Below are positions 38,691 to 46,921 of a stretch of 64,000 nt of DNA, one piece after another (the stretch's first letter is position 1; every line of letters starts with the position of its first letter). The stretch comes from Phycicoccus sp. Soil802 (GTDB lineage Bacteria; Actinomycetota; Actinomycetes; Actinomycetales; Dermatophilaceae). Made by a program: the position numbers and the translations under genes. The notes beneath the pieces are model-generated. The model worked only from the letters and a program-made list of their open reading frames with translations. It did not search any database and was not told the DNA's origin. Where the stretch lies: assembly GCF_001429605.1 (NCBI RefSeq), contig NZ_LMSS01000005.1, forward strand, positions 292,618 through 356,617, in the 5' to 3' direction.

Positions 38691-39287
38691 GCCCAGGGCG
38701 AGGTCGAAGCCGGCACCATTGCTGGCCAGCCCGACCAGCAGGAGGCCGGCCGACTCGAGGATCGAGGCTGCCTTCAGCCCTCCTGCGTCGAGGGTCCTCA
38801 GCTCCAGGCTCTCCAGGAACGCCGTGACGGTTGACTTCGCCTCAGCGCTGTCGCCGGCGATGAACGCGTCCAACGGTGTGCCCTTCGCAAGGACCTGGCC
38901 GAAGATCGTGTTCAGCGCCTTCACGACGAGGGCGCTCTCGGGAGCGGCAGCCGCGATCTCCTGAGCAGCCGAGCTGGTGGTCACCAGACCGCTGGCGTCG
39001 GCGTTGAACGGGTTGGAGATGTCCACGAGGATCTTGCCGGCCAGTGCATCCCCGTACTTCGCGACTGCATCAACCGCGCCGCTGTACAGGACGGCCAGGA
39101 TGACGATGTCACCTGCCGGCGGTGCGCCGAACGTGCCGACGGTGGCCCCGTGGCCGATCTGGTCGGCGAGCGCCTGAGCCTTGGCGGTGTTTCGGCTCAA
39201 GAGCTCGACCGTGTGGCCGTGTCGTGCTGCCCGGGTGCCGATGGCGGAGGCCATGTTGCCCGAGCCGATGATGCTGATGGTGGTCAT
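38676..39287 (-). CDS. F420/NADP-type oxidoreductase (NADPH-dependent F420 reductase family)
   Basis: 203 residues from ATG 39287; AGGAGGA lies 9 nt upstream, and the longer frame to 39371 lacks a ribosome site. The N terminus TTISIIGSGNMASAIGTRAA is a Rossmann NADP site, followed by HTVELLSRN with the Arg that binds the 2'-phosphate. ILVDISNPFN and VVKALNTIFGQVL are typical of the F420-dependent NADP reductase (Fno-like) family. It may shuttle hydride between NADPH and F420 or be a small reductase with another substrate. It is divergent from a TetR gene, the usual arrangement for a TetR-controlled reductase. Confidence 0.8.
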   Translation of the reverse strand: MTTISIIGSGNMASAIGTRAARHGHTVELLSRNTAKAQALADQIGHGATVGTFGAPPAGDIVILAVLYSGAVDAVAKYGDALAGKILVDISNPFNADASGLVTTSSAAQEIAAAAPESALVVKALNTIFGQVLAKGTPLDAFIAGDSAEAKSTVTAFLESLELRTLDAGGLKAASILESAGLLLVGLASNGAGFDLALGAEVH

Positions 39288-39496
39288 GATGATGGTTCCT
39301 CCTGGATTGGTGGGCGGGTGCCAGGTGAGGCACCGCGGCTTGCATGGTTCACAACCGGAGGCACCCCTCATTCTATTCCGGAGGGATCCCTCAACTTGAC
39401 CGGAGGTGCTTCGGTTTCCGAGAACGGGACGCGTGAACGGCTTCTGAACAGCGCAGAAGCGGAGGCTGCCCTCAGCATCGTCGGTAGACTGGTGGA
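39288..39496. promoter_or_regulatory. Divergent region with palindromic operator, oxidoreductase / tetR
   Basis: 209 bp. It contains the perfect 12-bp palindrome GAGGGATCCCTC (39381-39392), flanked by direct repeats ACCGGAGG near 39354 and 39399. On the - strand, TAGAAT (39370-39375) could be a -10. On the + strand, TAGACT (39485-39490) lies 6 nt before the tetR GTG. The palindrome is the best candidate for the TetR operator. Confidence 0.5.
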
Positions 39497-40159
39497 GTGA
39501 GCCAGAGCGACGTCGAGCAGCTGCGGAGACCGCTGCGCCGGGATGCCCGGGAGAGCCGCGACAAGCTCATCGCCGCGGCGCAGGCCGAGTTCGCCGCCCA
39601 CGGCGTGGATGCCTCCTTGGAGAAGATCGCCCGCGACGCCGCCGTCGCCATCGGCACCCTGTACCGGCACTTCCCCACTCGTCTTGACCTGCTCATGGCC
39701 GCGCTCAGGCCTCGGCTCCAGGAGTTCGTCGACGGGGCAGACCGGGCCGTGGAGATGGATGATCCGTGGGACGGGTTCGTCGCCTACCTGGACAACCTGT
39801 TCGCGGTCCAAGCCGGAGACCGAGGCTTCAACGACTTCCTCTCCCGCCGCTTCCCCGGCAACTCTGAGACCGAGCACATCCACGACGTGATGTGCCAACA
39901 GATCGATGACGTTCTGGCCCGGGCCCAGGAGGCTGGCAAGGCTCGCCCCGACATCACCCGGGCGGACATCATCAACCTGATCTGGTCCAACGGCCGCATC
40001 ATCGATGCCACCAGCGCCAAGGCGCCCGCGGCGTGGCGGCGCCAGCTCTACCTCATGCTCGATGCCTACCGGACCGAGCGGGCACACTCGCTCCCCGAAC
40101 CACCCATGACGGACGACCAGCTCTACGACGCCATGGTCCATCTCAGCAAGGTGAAGTAG
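39497..40159 (+). CDS. TetR-family transcriptional regulator
   Basis: 220 residues. The helix-turn-helix is near residues 20-65 (DKLIAAAQAEFAAHGVDA, then EKIARDAAVAIGTLYRHFP). The ligand-binding C-terminal part (FVAYLDNLFAVQAGDRGFNDF) resembles regulators of small reductases. It starts with GTG, leaderless type. It probably represses the divergent F420/NADP-type oxidoreductase gene. Confidence 0.87.
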   Translation: MSQSDVEQLRRPLRRDARESRDKLIAAAQAEFAAHGVDASLEKIARDAAVAIGTLYRHFPTRLDLLMAALRPRLQEFVDGADRAVEMDDPWDGFVAYLDNLFAVQAGDRGFNDFLSRRFPGNSETEHIHDVMCQQIDDVLARAQEAGKARPDITRADIINLIWSNGRIIDATSAKAPAAWRRQLYLMLDAYRTERAHSLPEPPMTDDQLYDAMVHLSKVK

Positions 40160-40199
40160 CGACGCGCTGGCGTTGTTGACCGGCGAAGCAGGCGTGGTT

Positions 40200-40763
40200 T
40201 CAGGGGGCGACGGCGAGGGCCAGTGCGGTCATCGCTGAGACTGCAGAGGCGTTCGTCAGTCCGTTGTCGAGACAGAGGGACCGCCAGGTCCAGAAAGACA
40301 CCGCGTGCCCCACGGCGCCGACGAGCTGTTTGGATCGTCGTGAGGTGCCGAACGATTCGAGGAGCACGTCGCGGAAGGCGTGGTCTCGCTGGGACAGCTG
40401 GGCCTGGATCGTTGCCGGCAAGTAGTCCCAGTCGCCGTAGATCTGACGGAGCATGGGCTCGCCGGACCGGTAGAAGCGGTACAGGTCGGTCAGCCCGACG
40501 CGCAACCGCTCCTCGGGGTCAGAGGCGTTGGCCCATGCTGACGGCTGGGGAAGACGCTGTTGGGCAGTCCAGTGGGCCGAGCAGGCCGCGAAGAGGGACT
40601 CGTCGTCGGGAAAGTGCCGATACACCGTCAACCGTGTGACGCCCGCGCGCTCGGCGATCCCGGAGATCGTCGTGTGTGCCGGCCCCACGCTCTCGTGGAG
40701 CAACGAGGTGGCCTCGACGATGCGAAGGCGTGTCTCCTCGATGCTGCGGGCGCGCTGTCGCAT
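40200..40763 (-). CDS. TetR-family transcriptional regulator
   Basis: 187 residues from ATG 40763 (frame open to 40862, start uncertain; no clear ribosome site). HTH near residues 13-57: EETRLRIVEATSLLHESVG, then ISGIAERAGVTRLTVYRHFP. The C-terminal domain (MLRQIYGDWDYLPATIQAQL) differs from the other TetR protein. It is convergent with the first tetR and divergent from the cupin gene, with overlapping promoter-like sites between, so it likely controls itself and the cupin. Confidence 0.8.
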   Translation of the reverse strand: MRQRARSIEETRLRIVEATSLLHESVGPAHTTISGIAERAGVTRLTVYRHFPDDESLFAACSAHWTAQQRLPQPSAWANASDPEERLRVGLTDLYRFYRSGEPMLRQIYGDWDYLPATIQAQLSQRDHAFRDVLLESFGTSRRSKQLVGAVGHAVSFWTWRSLCLDNGLTNASAVSAMTALALAVAP

Positions 40764-40793
40764 CCGGTACGCGCGACTTTTGGATGAACGCTC

Positions 40794-40848
40794 GTGTTCA
40801 GTCAAAGTATTGACACCACTTCGGGCTGGGAGGACATTGGCTGAACAC
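40794..40848. promoter_or_regulatory. Divergent tetR/cupin promoters with nested inverted repeats
   Basis: GTCAA-AGTA-TTGAC (40801-40814) is a perfect inverted repeat whose right arm is the -35 (TTGACA, 40810-40815) of the cupin promoter, with GACATT (40833-40838) 17 bp on as the -10. Its left arm, read on the other strand, is TTGACT pointing towards tetR. A wider repeat, GTGTTCAG (40794-40801) / CTGAACAC (40841-40848), encloses the whole site. Confidence 0.55.
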
Positions 40849-40894
40849 CAGTGTATTTCCATATCCGTCGGTCCACGTGAAGAAGAGGTGTTCC

Positions 40895-41410
40895 ATGCCA
40901 GGTGTCGAGGCCCCGCCGCTGACCGTGATCCAGCCCGGCGAGGGACGGGAAGGGTCCCTCGGCTCGATCGGGGTGGTGTTCAAGCTGTTCGGGGAGCAGA
41001 CGAACGGCCAGGTCTCCGTCGTCGAGCACCCGTTCCCGGTAGGCGCTCTCGTGCCGCCGCACCTGCACACGCTGGAGGACGAGTACTCCATTGTCACCGA
41101 GGGCGCGATCGGTTTCCGGTCCGGTGATCGTGAGGTCGTCCTCGAGGCGGGTGGGTACATCACCAAACCGCGTGGCGAGCTGCACACCATGTGGAACGCC
41201 GGTAGTACGCTGGCAAGGATGATCGAGATCATCAGTCCGGCAGGCTTCGAGCACTTCTTCTGGGGACTGGCAGACGAGCTCACGGACGGGCCACCCGACC
41301 CCGACGAGCTCGCTCGTCTCGCCGAGAAGCACGGCCTGCTCTTCCAGGACGCGCCGTGGCTGCCCGACCTGGTCGAGCGCTACGGCCTGACGCCCCTACC
41401 GCCTCGATAA
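40895..41410 (+). CDS. Cupin-domain protein
   Basis: 171 residues from ATG 40895 (AGAGG upstream); GTG 40877 is in frame but poorly placed. Single cupin barrel: motif 1 PPHLHTLEDEYSIVTEGAIGF with two His and a Glu as metal ligands, and motif 2 ITKPRGELHTMWNAGSTLAR with the third His. A helical C-terminal tail (DPDELARLAEKHGLLF) follows. Similar small cupins act as quercetinase-like or sugar-binding enzymes. It is probably controlled by the divergent TetR protein. Function not assigned. Confidence 0.82.
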   Translation: MPGVEAPPLTVIQPGEGREGSLGSIGVVFKLFGEQTNGQVSVVEHPFPVGALVPPHLHTLEDEYSIVTEGAIGFRSGDREVVLEAGGYITKPRGELHTMWNAGSTLARMIEIISPAGFEHFFWGLADELTDGPPDPDELARLAEKHGLLFQDAPWLPDLVERYGLTPLPPR

Positions 41411-41451
41411 CCAGCGCAACGCCGCGGAAAGCGCCCCGTCCAGAAGACCAC

Positions 41452-41482
41452 GCAGCCCCGGCGCCTCTCCGGGCCGGGCTGC
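41452..41482. terminator. Hairpin between convergent cupin and GH4 genes
   Basis: GCAGCCCCGGC (41452-41462) pairs with GCCGGGCTGC (41473-41482) with one bulged C and a 10-nt loop. It lies just before the GH4 stop. Confidence 0.5.
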
Positions 41483-41487
41483 CTCGG

Positions 41488-42828
41488 CTAGTCGTCGAAC
41501 AGGGCACCAATCTCGGGCGACCTGCGACGGTAGCCATCGAGCAGGGCGCGGGCCGTGCTAACCGAGTCGACCAGAGGGTGCAGGGCGAAGGCCTTGAGCG
41601 CCGCGCTTTCGGACCGAGTGGTCACGGCTTCGATGACGAGCCGCTCGACCGCCTTGACCTGCTGCATCAGACCAAGCATGTGTTCCTCAGCCGCTGGCAC
41701 GTGGCGGGCGTGGGGGCCGGCGCGGTCCACGGTGCACGGGATCTCGACCACGGCGTCCTCGGGCAGACCCGGGACCGCTCCAGCATTGCGGACGTTGAGG
41801 ATCAGGTCGGCTACCTCGCCGCTCGCGATGGCCGCCATGACAGCCAGGGCCACGCCCTCGTACCCCCCGCCGGCCATGTCGGCGTCGTCGCGTGACTCGT
41901 CCTCCGCCCGCGCCTCCTTCATGTAGGTCAAGTCCCGCTCGGCGCGCACCCGCTGCCATACCTGCAAGGCAGTCCCGGGGTTGGCAGTCACGGCGGCGTA
42001 GAAGCCACCCTGCTGGTCGTGGAGGAACTCACCCCGGGTCTGGTCGGCCGTCTTGATGGCGGCCACCGCCTCCCGCGTGAAGTAGTAGTAATAGAGGTAC
42101 TCGTTGGGGACCGCCCCAAGCGCGCGCAGCCACTGCGCACCGAACAGCCGACCCTCCTCGGTGTTCGCCAGCAGGTCGGGCGAGGACAGCAGGCGCGGCA
42201 GGTGATCGGTGCCGTCGTGGTGCAGAGCGCGCAGCCACCCGAGGTGGTTGAGGCCGACGTAGTCAATCGTGGTGCTTTCCTGCGGGAGCCCCAGAGCGTC
42301 AATGGCTCTGCGCGCCAAGGCGATCGGGGAGTCACAGATGCCGAGGACATGATCGCCGAGCACGCCCTGCATCGCCTCGGTGACAATGCCGGCGGGATTG
42401 GTGAAGTTGATGAACCACGCGTCGGGCGCCAATTCGGAGGCCCGCTGGGCGATGTGCAGAGCGACTGGCACCGTGCGCAGGGCATATGCCAGTCCACCCG
42501 GACCGGTGGTCTCCTGTCCCAGCACGCCGAGGTCGAGGGCGACGCGCTCGTCGACAATCCGGCCCTGCAAGCCACCAACGCGGATCGCCGAGAACACGAA
42601 GTCGGCCCCCCGCAGGGCTTCGTCGAGGTCAGTGGTCTCGGCCACCGACGGCGAGCCGTCGACTCCCTGGGCCATCTGCCGCACGATCTGTCCGATCGCG
42701 GCCAGACGCGTGACATCGAGGTCGAACAGGACGACCTGGTCGACCCGGTGCAGCGAGGCGTCGCGCAACAGCGCGCCGAAGACCAGCGGCACGCGAAAGC
42801 CTCCGCCGCCCAGAATCGCCAGCTTCAC
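41488..42828 (-). CDS. GH4 family glycosidase (6-phospho-beta-glucosidase type)
   Basis: 446 residues from GTG 42828 with GGAGGTGG upstream. Family 4 uses NAD and a divalent metal. KLAILGGGGFRVPLVFGALL is the NAD site; other family stretches are FSAIRVGGLQGRIVDERVAL, INFTNPAGIVTEA, GICDSP with the metal Cys, and YVGLNHLGW with the metal His. Substrates in the family are phosphorylated disaccharides or glycosides. It is divergent from a PfkB sugar kinase. No PTS or sugar ABC transporter is present, so how the phosphoglycoside arises is unclear. Confidence 0.87.
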   Translation of the reverse strand: MKLAILGGGGFRVPLVFGALLRDASLHRVDQVVLFDLDVTRLAAIGQIVRQMAQGVDGSPSVAETTDLDEALRGADFVFSAIRVGGLQGRIVDERVALDLGVLGQETTGPGGLAYALRTVPVALHIAQRASELAPDAWFINFTNPAGIVTEAMQGVLGDHVLGICDSPIALARRAIDALGLPQESTTIDYVGLNHLGWLRALHHDGTDHLPRLLSSPDLLANTEEGRLFGAQWLRALGAVPNEYLYYYYFTREAVAAIKTADQTRGEFLHDQQGGFYAAVTANPGTALQVWQRVRAERDLTYMKEARAEDESRDDADMAGGGYEGVALAVMAAIASGEVADLILNVRNAGAVPGLPEDAVVEIPCTVDRAGPHARHVPAAEEHMLGLMQQVKAVERLVIEAVTTRSESAALKAFALHPLVDSVSTARALLDGYRRRSPEIGALFDD

Positions 42829-43008
42829 TGCCGCACCACCTCCACTCTTTGCTGGGCAGGCTACCCACCTCCATCGCGAGCCGTACCTCAGGCTCGTCAT
42901 GAGGGTGGTTGCATCGTTGGGTCCGGTCGCGTCACCATGGCCCGGACTCGCCAAATACGGGGCTTCCCCTGTTGCGTGGCCGGGTCCGGGGGTGAGAGGA
43001 GGACAATC

Positions 43009-44121
43009 ATGGGCGCCCACGTCTTCGACCCCCTCGCCGGGCTGCGAGCGCCCGGGGACCCGGAGGTCGACGTCTTCCTGCAGGGCACCGTGTTCCTCGA
43101 CATCATCTTCACCGGACTCGCGAGCATGCCCAAGAACGGCACGGAGGTGTTGGCCGAGGGGATGGGGTCCTCACCGGGCGGCATCGCCAACCTTGCCGTC
43201 GCCGCCTCGCGGCTAGGGATGCAGACCGCCCTGGGCGCGGCGTTCGGTGACGATGACTACGGCGAGTTCTGCTGGCGCACCCTTGAGGAGCAGGAGGGCA
43301 TCGACCTGTCCCGCTCGCGTCGCTACTCCTCGTGGCACTCGCCCGTCACCGTCTCCATCGCGGTCGGTCGGGACCGTCGCATGGTCACCCACGGCCATGC
43401 GGCCCCGGAGAACGCCAGCGCCATGATCGGCACCCCGCCCAGGGCTCGGGCTGTGCTGCTCGACCTCAAGGCCGACCAGCCGCTCGGTGCCGGCCACGCT
43501 GGTCGCGAGTGGGCCGACCAGGCGCGCAAGGACGGCGCGTTGATCTTTGCCGACGTCGGGTGGGATCACACCGGCAAATGGCCGACCCACGTGGTGGACC
43601 AGCTCGAGCACTGCCACGCCTTCATGCCCAACGCCGTCGAAGCGATGTCCTACACCCGCACCGACACCGCGCAGGACGCCCTCTTCGCCCTCGCCGACCG
43701 GGTACCGCTGGCAGTCGTGACCAACGGCAACGACGGCGCGCTCGCGATCGACGGCTCGACGGGCGAGGAGGCCGCCGCGCCAGCTCTGCGCGTCAAGGCG
43801 ATCGACCCGACGGGTGCCGGGGACGTCTTCGACGCCGCGATTACGCTCGGCACGCTCGCCGGCTGGCCGCTGGCCCATCGCCTCAACTTCGCCAGCCTCT
43901 GCTCCGCGCTCGCGGTCCAGGAGTTCGGGGGCTCGCTCGCGGCACCCGGGTGGGGAGACATCGCCGACTGGTGGCACCGCCTCCGCGACAGCGACGACCG
44001 CAGCGCGGCCGCGGCGTCCATGCGTCGTCGCTTCACCTTCCTCGAGGCGCTGGTACCCGTCGGGCCTTCCAACGCGGTCCGTCGCGCCGCCGCCACCATT
44101 GCCAAGCAGTCGGATGTCTGA
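43009..44121 (+). CDS. PfkB-family carbohydrate kinase
   Basis: 370 residues with GAGAGGAGGA before ATG 43009. It carries the PfkB signatures: an N-terminal GGIANLAVAASRLGMQTALG and the C-terminal DPTGAGDVFDAAITLGTL with the catalytic Asp. It is longer at the N terminus than ribokinase. Divergent from the GH4 gene (180-bp gap), so the pair probably forms one sugar-use module: glycoside cleavage and phosphorylation of the sugar. The exact sugar is not predictable. Confidence 0.85.
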   Translation: MGAHVFDPLAGLRAPGDPEVDVFLQGTVFLDIIFTGLASMPKNGTEVLAEGMGSSPGGIANLAVAASRLGMQTALGAAFGDDDYGEFCWRTLEEQEGIDLSRSRRYSSWHSPVTVSIAVGRDRRMVTHGHAAPENASAMIGTPPRARAVLLDLKADQPLGAGHAGREWADQARKDGALIFADVGWDHTGKWPTHVVDQLEHCHAFMPNAVEAMSYTRTDTAQDALFALADRVPLAVVTNGNDGALAIDGSTGEEAAAPALRVKAIDPTGAGDVFDAAITLGTLAGWPLAHRLNFASLCSALAVQEFGGSLAAPGWGDIADWWHRLRDSDDRSAAAASMRRRFTFLEALVPVGPSNAVRRAAATIAKQSDV

Positions 44122-44159
44122 CGCACCAAAGGACGCAGGACACGATCTGCGGCGTCAGA
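44117..44159. terminator. Inverted repeat at the kinase stop
   Basis: TCTGACGC (44117-44124, containing the kinase stop) pairs with GCGTCAGA (44152-44159) over a 27-nt loop. It lies between convergent genes and may act as a terminator. The loop CAGGACACGATC faintly recalls the fdrA element, but the stem is unrelated. Confidence 0.35.
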
Positions 44160-44183
44160 TGGTGGTCGTCGAGACGTCCGATC

Positions 44184-44666
44184 TCAGGCGGCGGGCTGAC
44201 AGATGCTCTCGAAGCTCTCGAACTGCCAGACACCGTTCACGGAGTGCAGCCTCAGCTCCACGAAGCAGGTCTCCCCACTACTCACGCGTGCTTCGCTGAA
44301 GAGCCGGAGACTCACCTGCGAGAAGTCCTGACCGTCCTTGCGGAACTCATGGGTCACTGACCGGAACTGGCTGGTGAAGGAATCCGACTCGGACTCTCCC
44401 GTGAGGGTCACGCTGCCGTGAGAGATCAGCGTCAACACCACGTTGCCGCCCGGGGTCGCCGCCAGGTTGCCGACAAGGACCACGTCGCTGCAGAACGTGC
44501 CCAGACCCTCCTCAACCGCGCAGCCCTGAAGGCGTTGCACGTCAGCCCCTGAGCTGCTGGAGGCCGCGGCGGGGCCAGTTGAGCCCCAGGTGACGGCGCC
44601 GATCAACGCCGCGGTCGCAATGGCTCCGCGCATGGCAACTCGCCTCGCTCCAGAATCGCTCTCCAT
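44184..44666 (-). CDS. Exported protein of unknown function
   Basis: 160 residues from ATG 44666; upstream in-frame codons are less likely. The N terminus has basic residues (GARRVAMRG) and a hydrophobic stretch AIATAALIGAVTWGSTGPAAA, a Sec signal with cleavage after PAAA. The mature part has an all-beta look (GGNVVLTLISHGSVTLTGES) and four cysteines. No domain recognised. The base composition is more AT-rich than in core genes. Confidence 0.55.
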   Translation of the reverse strand: MESDSGARRVAMRGAIATAALIGAVTWGSTGPAAASSSSGADVQRLQGCAVEEGLGTFCSDVVLVGNLAATPGGNVVLTLISHGSVTLTGESESDSFTSQFRSVTHEFRKDGQDFSQVSLRLFSEARVSSGETCFVELRLHSVNGVWQFESFESICQPAA

Positions 44667-44773
44667 GAAGTCAAGCAGCCCCTGGCGCCCGCATACATCG
44701 CCAAACGACGTAGGCGTTCTGCTCGGGCCATCTGATCTCGCTGGCGCCGTCGACACACCCCTAGGCTGCTGCC

Positions 44774-45373
44774 ATGTCGATGGCCCACACCGACGCGGTG
44801 TTCTTTGAGGACGGCAAGGCGTTCGAGTCCTGGCTCGACGAATACGCGTCGACCGCCACGCACGTCTGGATTCGGATGGCCAAGAAGGGCACCGGCGTCA
44901 CGTCGATCAATTGGACGACGGCCGTGGACGTGGCGCTCTGCTTCGGCTGGATCGACGGCATCGCCCGGCGGCTCGACGACGAGTGGTACGTGCAGCGGTT
45001 CACCCCACGGCGCGCGAAGAGCGTCTGGTCGAAGATCAACCGCGAGCGCATCGAGCGGCTCACCGCCGAGGAGCGGATGCGCCCCGCTGGGCTGGCCGTG
45101 GTGGAAATGGCGAAGGCGGACGGCCGATGGGACGCCGCCTACGACAGCCCGGCGACCGCAGTGGTGCCCGACGACCTTGCCGCCGCCCTGGCTGCGCGCG
45201 ACCTCACCGACGTCTACGCCGCGCTGGACGGCCGCAACCGCTTCGCCTTCCTGAATCGCATCCAGACCGCGGTGCGCCCGGAGACCCGCACCCGTCGCAT
45301 CGAGCAGCTCACCGACGCCCTCGCCCAGGGCAAGACCCCGTTCCCGGCGCCGACGAAGAAGTCCGGTACCTAG
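44774..45373 (+). CDS. YdeI/OmpD-associated family protein
   Basis: 199 residues. Family pattern: VFFEDGKAFESWLDEYA at the start, WTTAVDVALCFGWIDGIARRLDD near residue 48, then RFTPRRAKSVWSKIN, and the C-terminal DAL..GKTPFP. TAGGCT lies 6 nt before the ATG (leaderless). YdeI-like proteins have been linked to resistance against antimicrobial peptides in enterobacteria, but their biochemistry is not established and most members are uncharacterised. Confidence 0.85.
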   Translation: MSMAHTDAVFFEDGKAFESWLDEYASTATHVWIRMAKKGTGVTSINWTTAVDVALCFGWIDGIARRLDDEWYVQRFTPRRAKSVWSKINRERIERLTAEERMRPAGLAVVEMAKADGRWDAAYDSPATAVVPDDLAAALAARDLTDVYAALDGRNRFAFLNRIQTAVRPETRTRRIEQLTDALAQGKTPFPAPTKKSGT

Positions 45374-45558
45374 GGCTCGGACACCAAACTGCCGGAACGT
45401 GGTCGATGCACCCCCATTGGGCGCCTGAACGTCGTAGCCCTCTCTGGGCGGCGTGACGCAGGGTGTGGCGGCTGGTGATCAGCGCAGCGCTGGTGTGGCC
45501 GGCATGACCCGCCGCGGGCCTCTCCCGTGTGGGCGCAATGCCCTGACAGGATGAGGCG

Positions 45559-46731
45559 GTGAGCGCACCGCTGGAAGACATCGTCGTCATCGACCTGTCG
45601 CGGGCCCTGGCCGGGCCACACGCGGCAATGATGTTGGGCGACATGGGCGCTCGCGTCATCAAGGTCGAGTCACCCGGCACCGGGGACGACACCCGCGGGT
45701 GGGGGCCGCCGTTCGTCGGACCCGACGACGAACCCATCTCCACCTACTTCCTCGCGGCCAACCGCAACAAGGAGTCGATCACCCTCGACCTCAAGTCCGA
45801 CGACGGCCGCGACGTCCTGACCAAGCTGGTGCAGCGCGGCGACGTGCTCGTGGAGAACTTCCGCCCGGGCGTCCTCGACCGGCTGGGCTTCTCGGCCGAA
45901 CGGCTGCACGAGCTCAACCCACGGCTGGTCCTGCTGAGCATCAGCGGCTTCGGCCACGACGGGCCACAGGGCGGACGGGCCGGCTACGACCAGATCGCGC
46001 AGGGCGAGTCCGGGCTGATGTCGGTGACCGGCCCCGACGCCGACACCCCGCAACGGGTCGGCGTGCCGATCGGTGACCTGCTGGCGGGCATGTACGGCGC
46101 GTACGGCGTGGTGACCGCTCTCCACGAGCGCAACACGACCGGCGTCGGCCGCGTGGTGCGCACCAGCCTGCTGACTGCCCTCGTCGGCGCCCACGCGTTC
46201 CAGGGCACCGCCTACACCGTGGCCGGGCACGTCGGCCGCGCCCAGGGCAACCACCACCCGTCGCTGTCTCCCTACGGCCTCTTCCACTGCCAGGACGGCG
46301 ACATCCAGGTGGCCTGCGGGAGCGAGTCGTTGTGGCGCAAGCTCGCCGAGGCGTTCGACATCGACCCCGCCAGTCCCGGCATGGCCACCAACCGCGAGCG
46401 CACCGTCAACCGCGACCTGGTGACGGCCGCCCTCAACGCCGCCTTCGCGGCATACCCCCTCGCCGAGCTGCTTCCCCGGCTGGCCGAGCTCGGGATCCCT
46501 GCGGGCGAGGTCCGCACCATCGACCGCGTCTACGACTGGGACCAGACGCGGTCGCAGGGCCTGGTCCTCGACGTCGATCACCCCGTCCTCGGCCACATCG
46601 AGCTGCCCGGCCCACCGATCCGCTTCGACGACAACCGGTATGCCGGTGGGCGCAGTGAGCACGACGCGCCGCCGACCCTCGACCAGCACGGCGCCAGCAT
46701 CCGCGCGTGGCTCGACGAGCCGGACGCCTGA
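45559..46731 (+). CDS. CaiB/BaiF family (class III) CoA-transferase
   Basis: 390 residues. It transfers CoA between carboxylic acids via an aspartyl-CoA thioester. The catalytic Asp is in AGYDQIAQGESG near residue 144. Other family stretches are DLSRALAGPHAAMMLGDMGA at the N terminus, NFRPGVLDRLG, and VGVPIGDLLAGMYGAYGVV. The start is GTG with CAGGAT 6 nt upstream. It is next to two gene remnants. Activation of a dicarboxylate such as malonate, a product proposed for the pyrimidine route, is possible but speculative. Confidence 0.88.
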   Translation: MSAPLEDIVVIDLSRALAGPHAAMMLGDMGARVIKVESPGTGDDTRGWGPPFVGPDDEPISTYFLAANRNKESITLDLKSDDGRDVLTKLVQRGDVLVENFRPGVLDRLGFSAERLHELNPRLVLLSISGFGHDGPQGGRAGYDQIAQGESGLMSVTGPDADTPQRVGVPIGDLLAGMYGAYGVVTALHERNTTGVGRVVRTSLLTALVGAHAFQGTAYTVAGHVGRAQGNHHPSLSPYGLFHCQDGDIQVACGSESLWRKLAEAFDIDPASPGMATNRERTVNRDLVTAALNAAFAAYPLAELLPRLAELGIPAGEVRTIDRVYDWDQTRSQGLVLDVDHPVLGHIELPGPPIRFDDNRYAGGRSEHDAPPTLDQHGASIRAWLDEPDA

Positions 46732-46735
46732 CGGC

Positions 46736-46921
46736 TCAGCCCCAGACGAGGCGTTCGAGCCGGCGGATCCCCGGGTGGGCAAGGCACCGGCCGCCCCCCG
46801 ACAGCCGGTAGCTCCCGGGCGCGACTCCGTGGGTCGCGTCGAACCGGTGCGAGAAGTGGGCGACATCGGCATACCCGCACTCACGAGCGACCACGGCCAG
46901 GGTGAGGTCGGGCGTGGCACC
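46736..46921 (-). pseudogene. AraC-family regulator, C-terminal fragment only
   Basis: Read on the - strand, about 60 codons translate as the second helix-turn-helix of an AraC protein (VVARECGYADVAHFSHRF, then THGVAPGSYRLS) and end at a proper stop (46736-46738). The N-terminal sensor domain and first HTH are missing; the sequence passes directly into the PhyH remnant on the other strand at about 46915-46921. No in-frame start is suitable, so it is a remnant. Confidence 0.8.
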
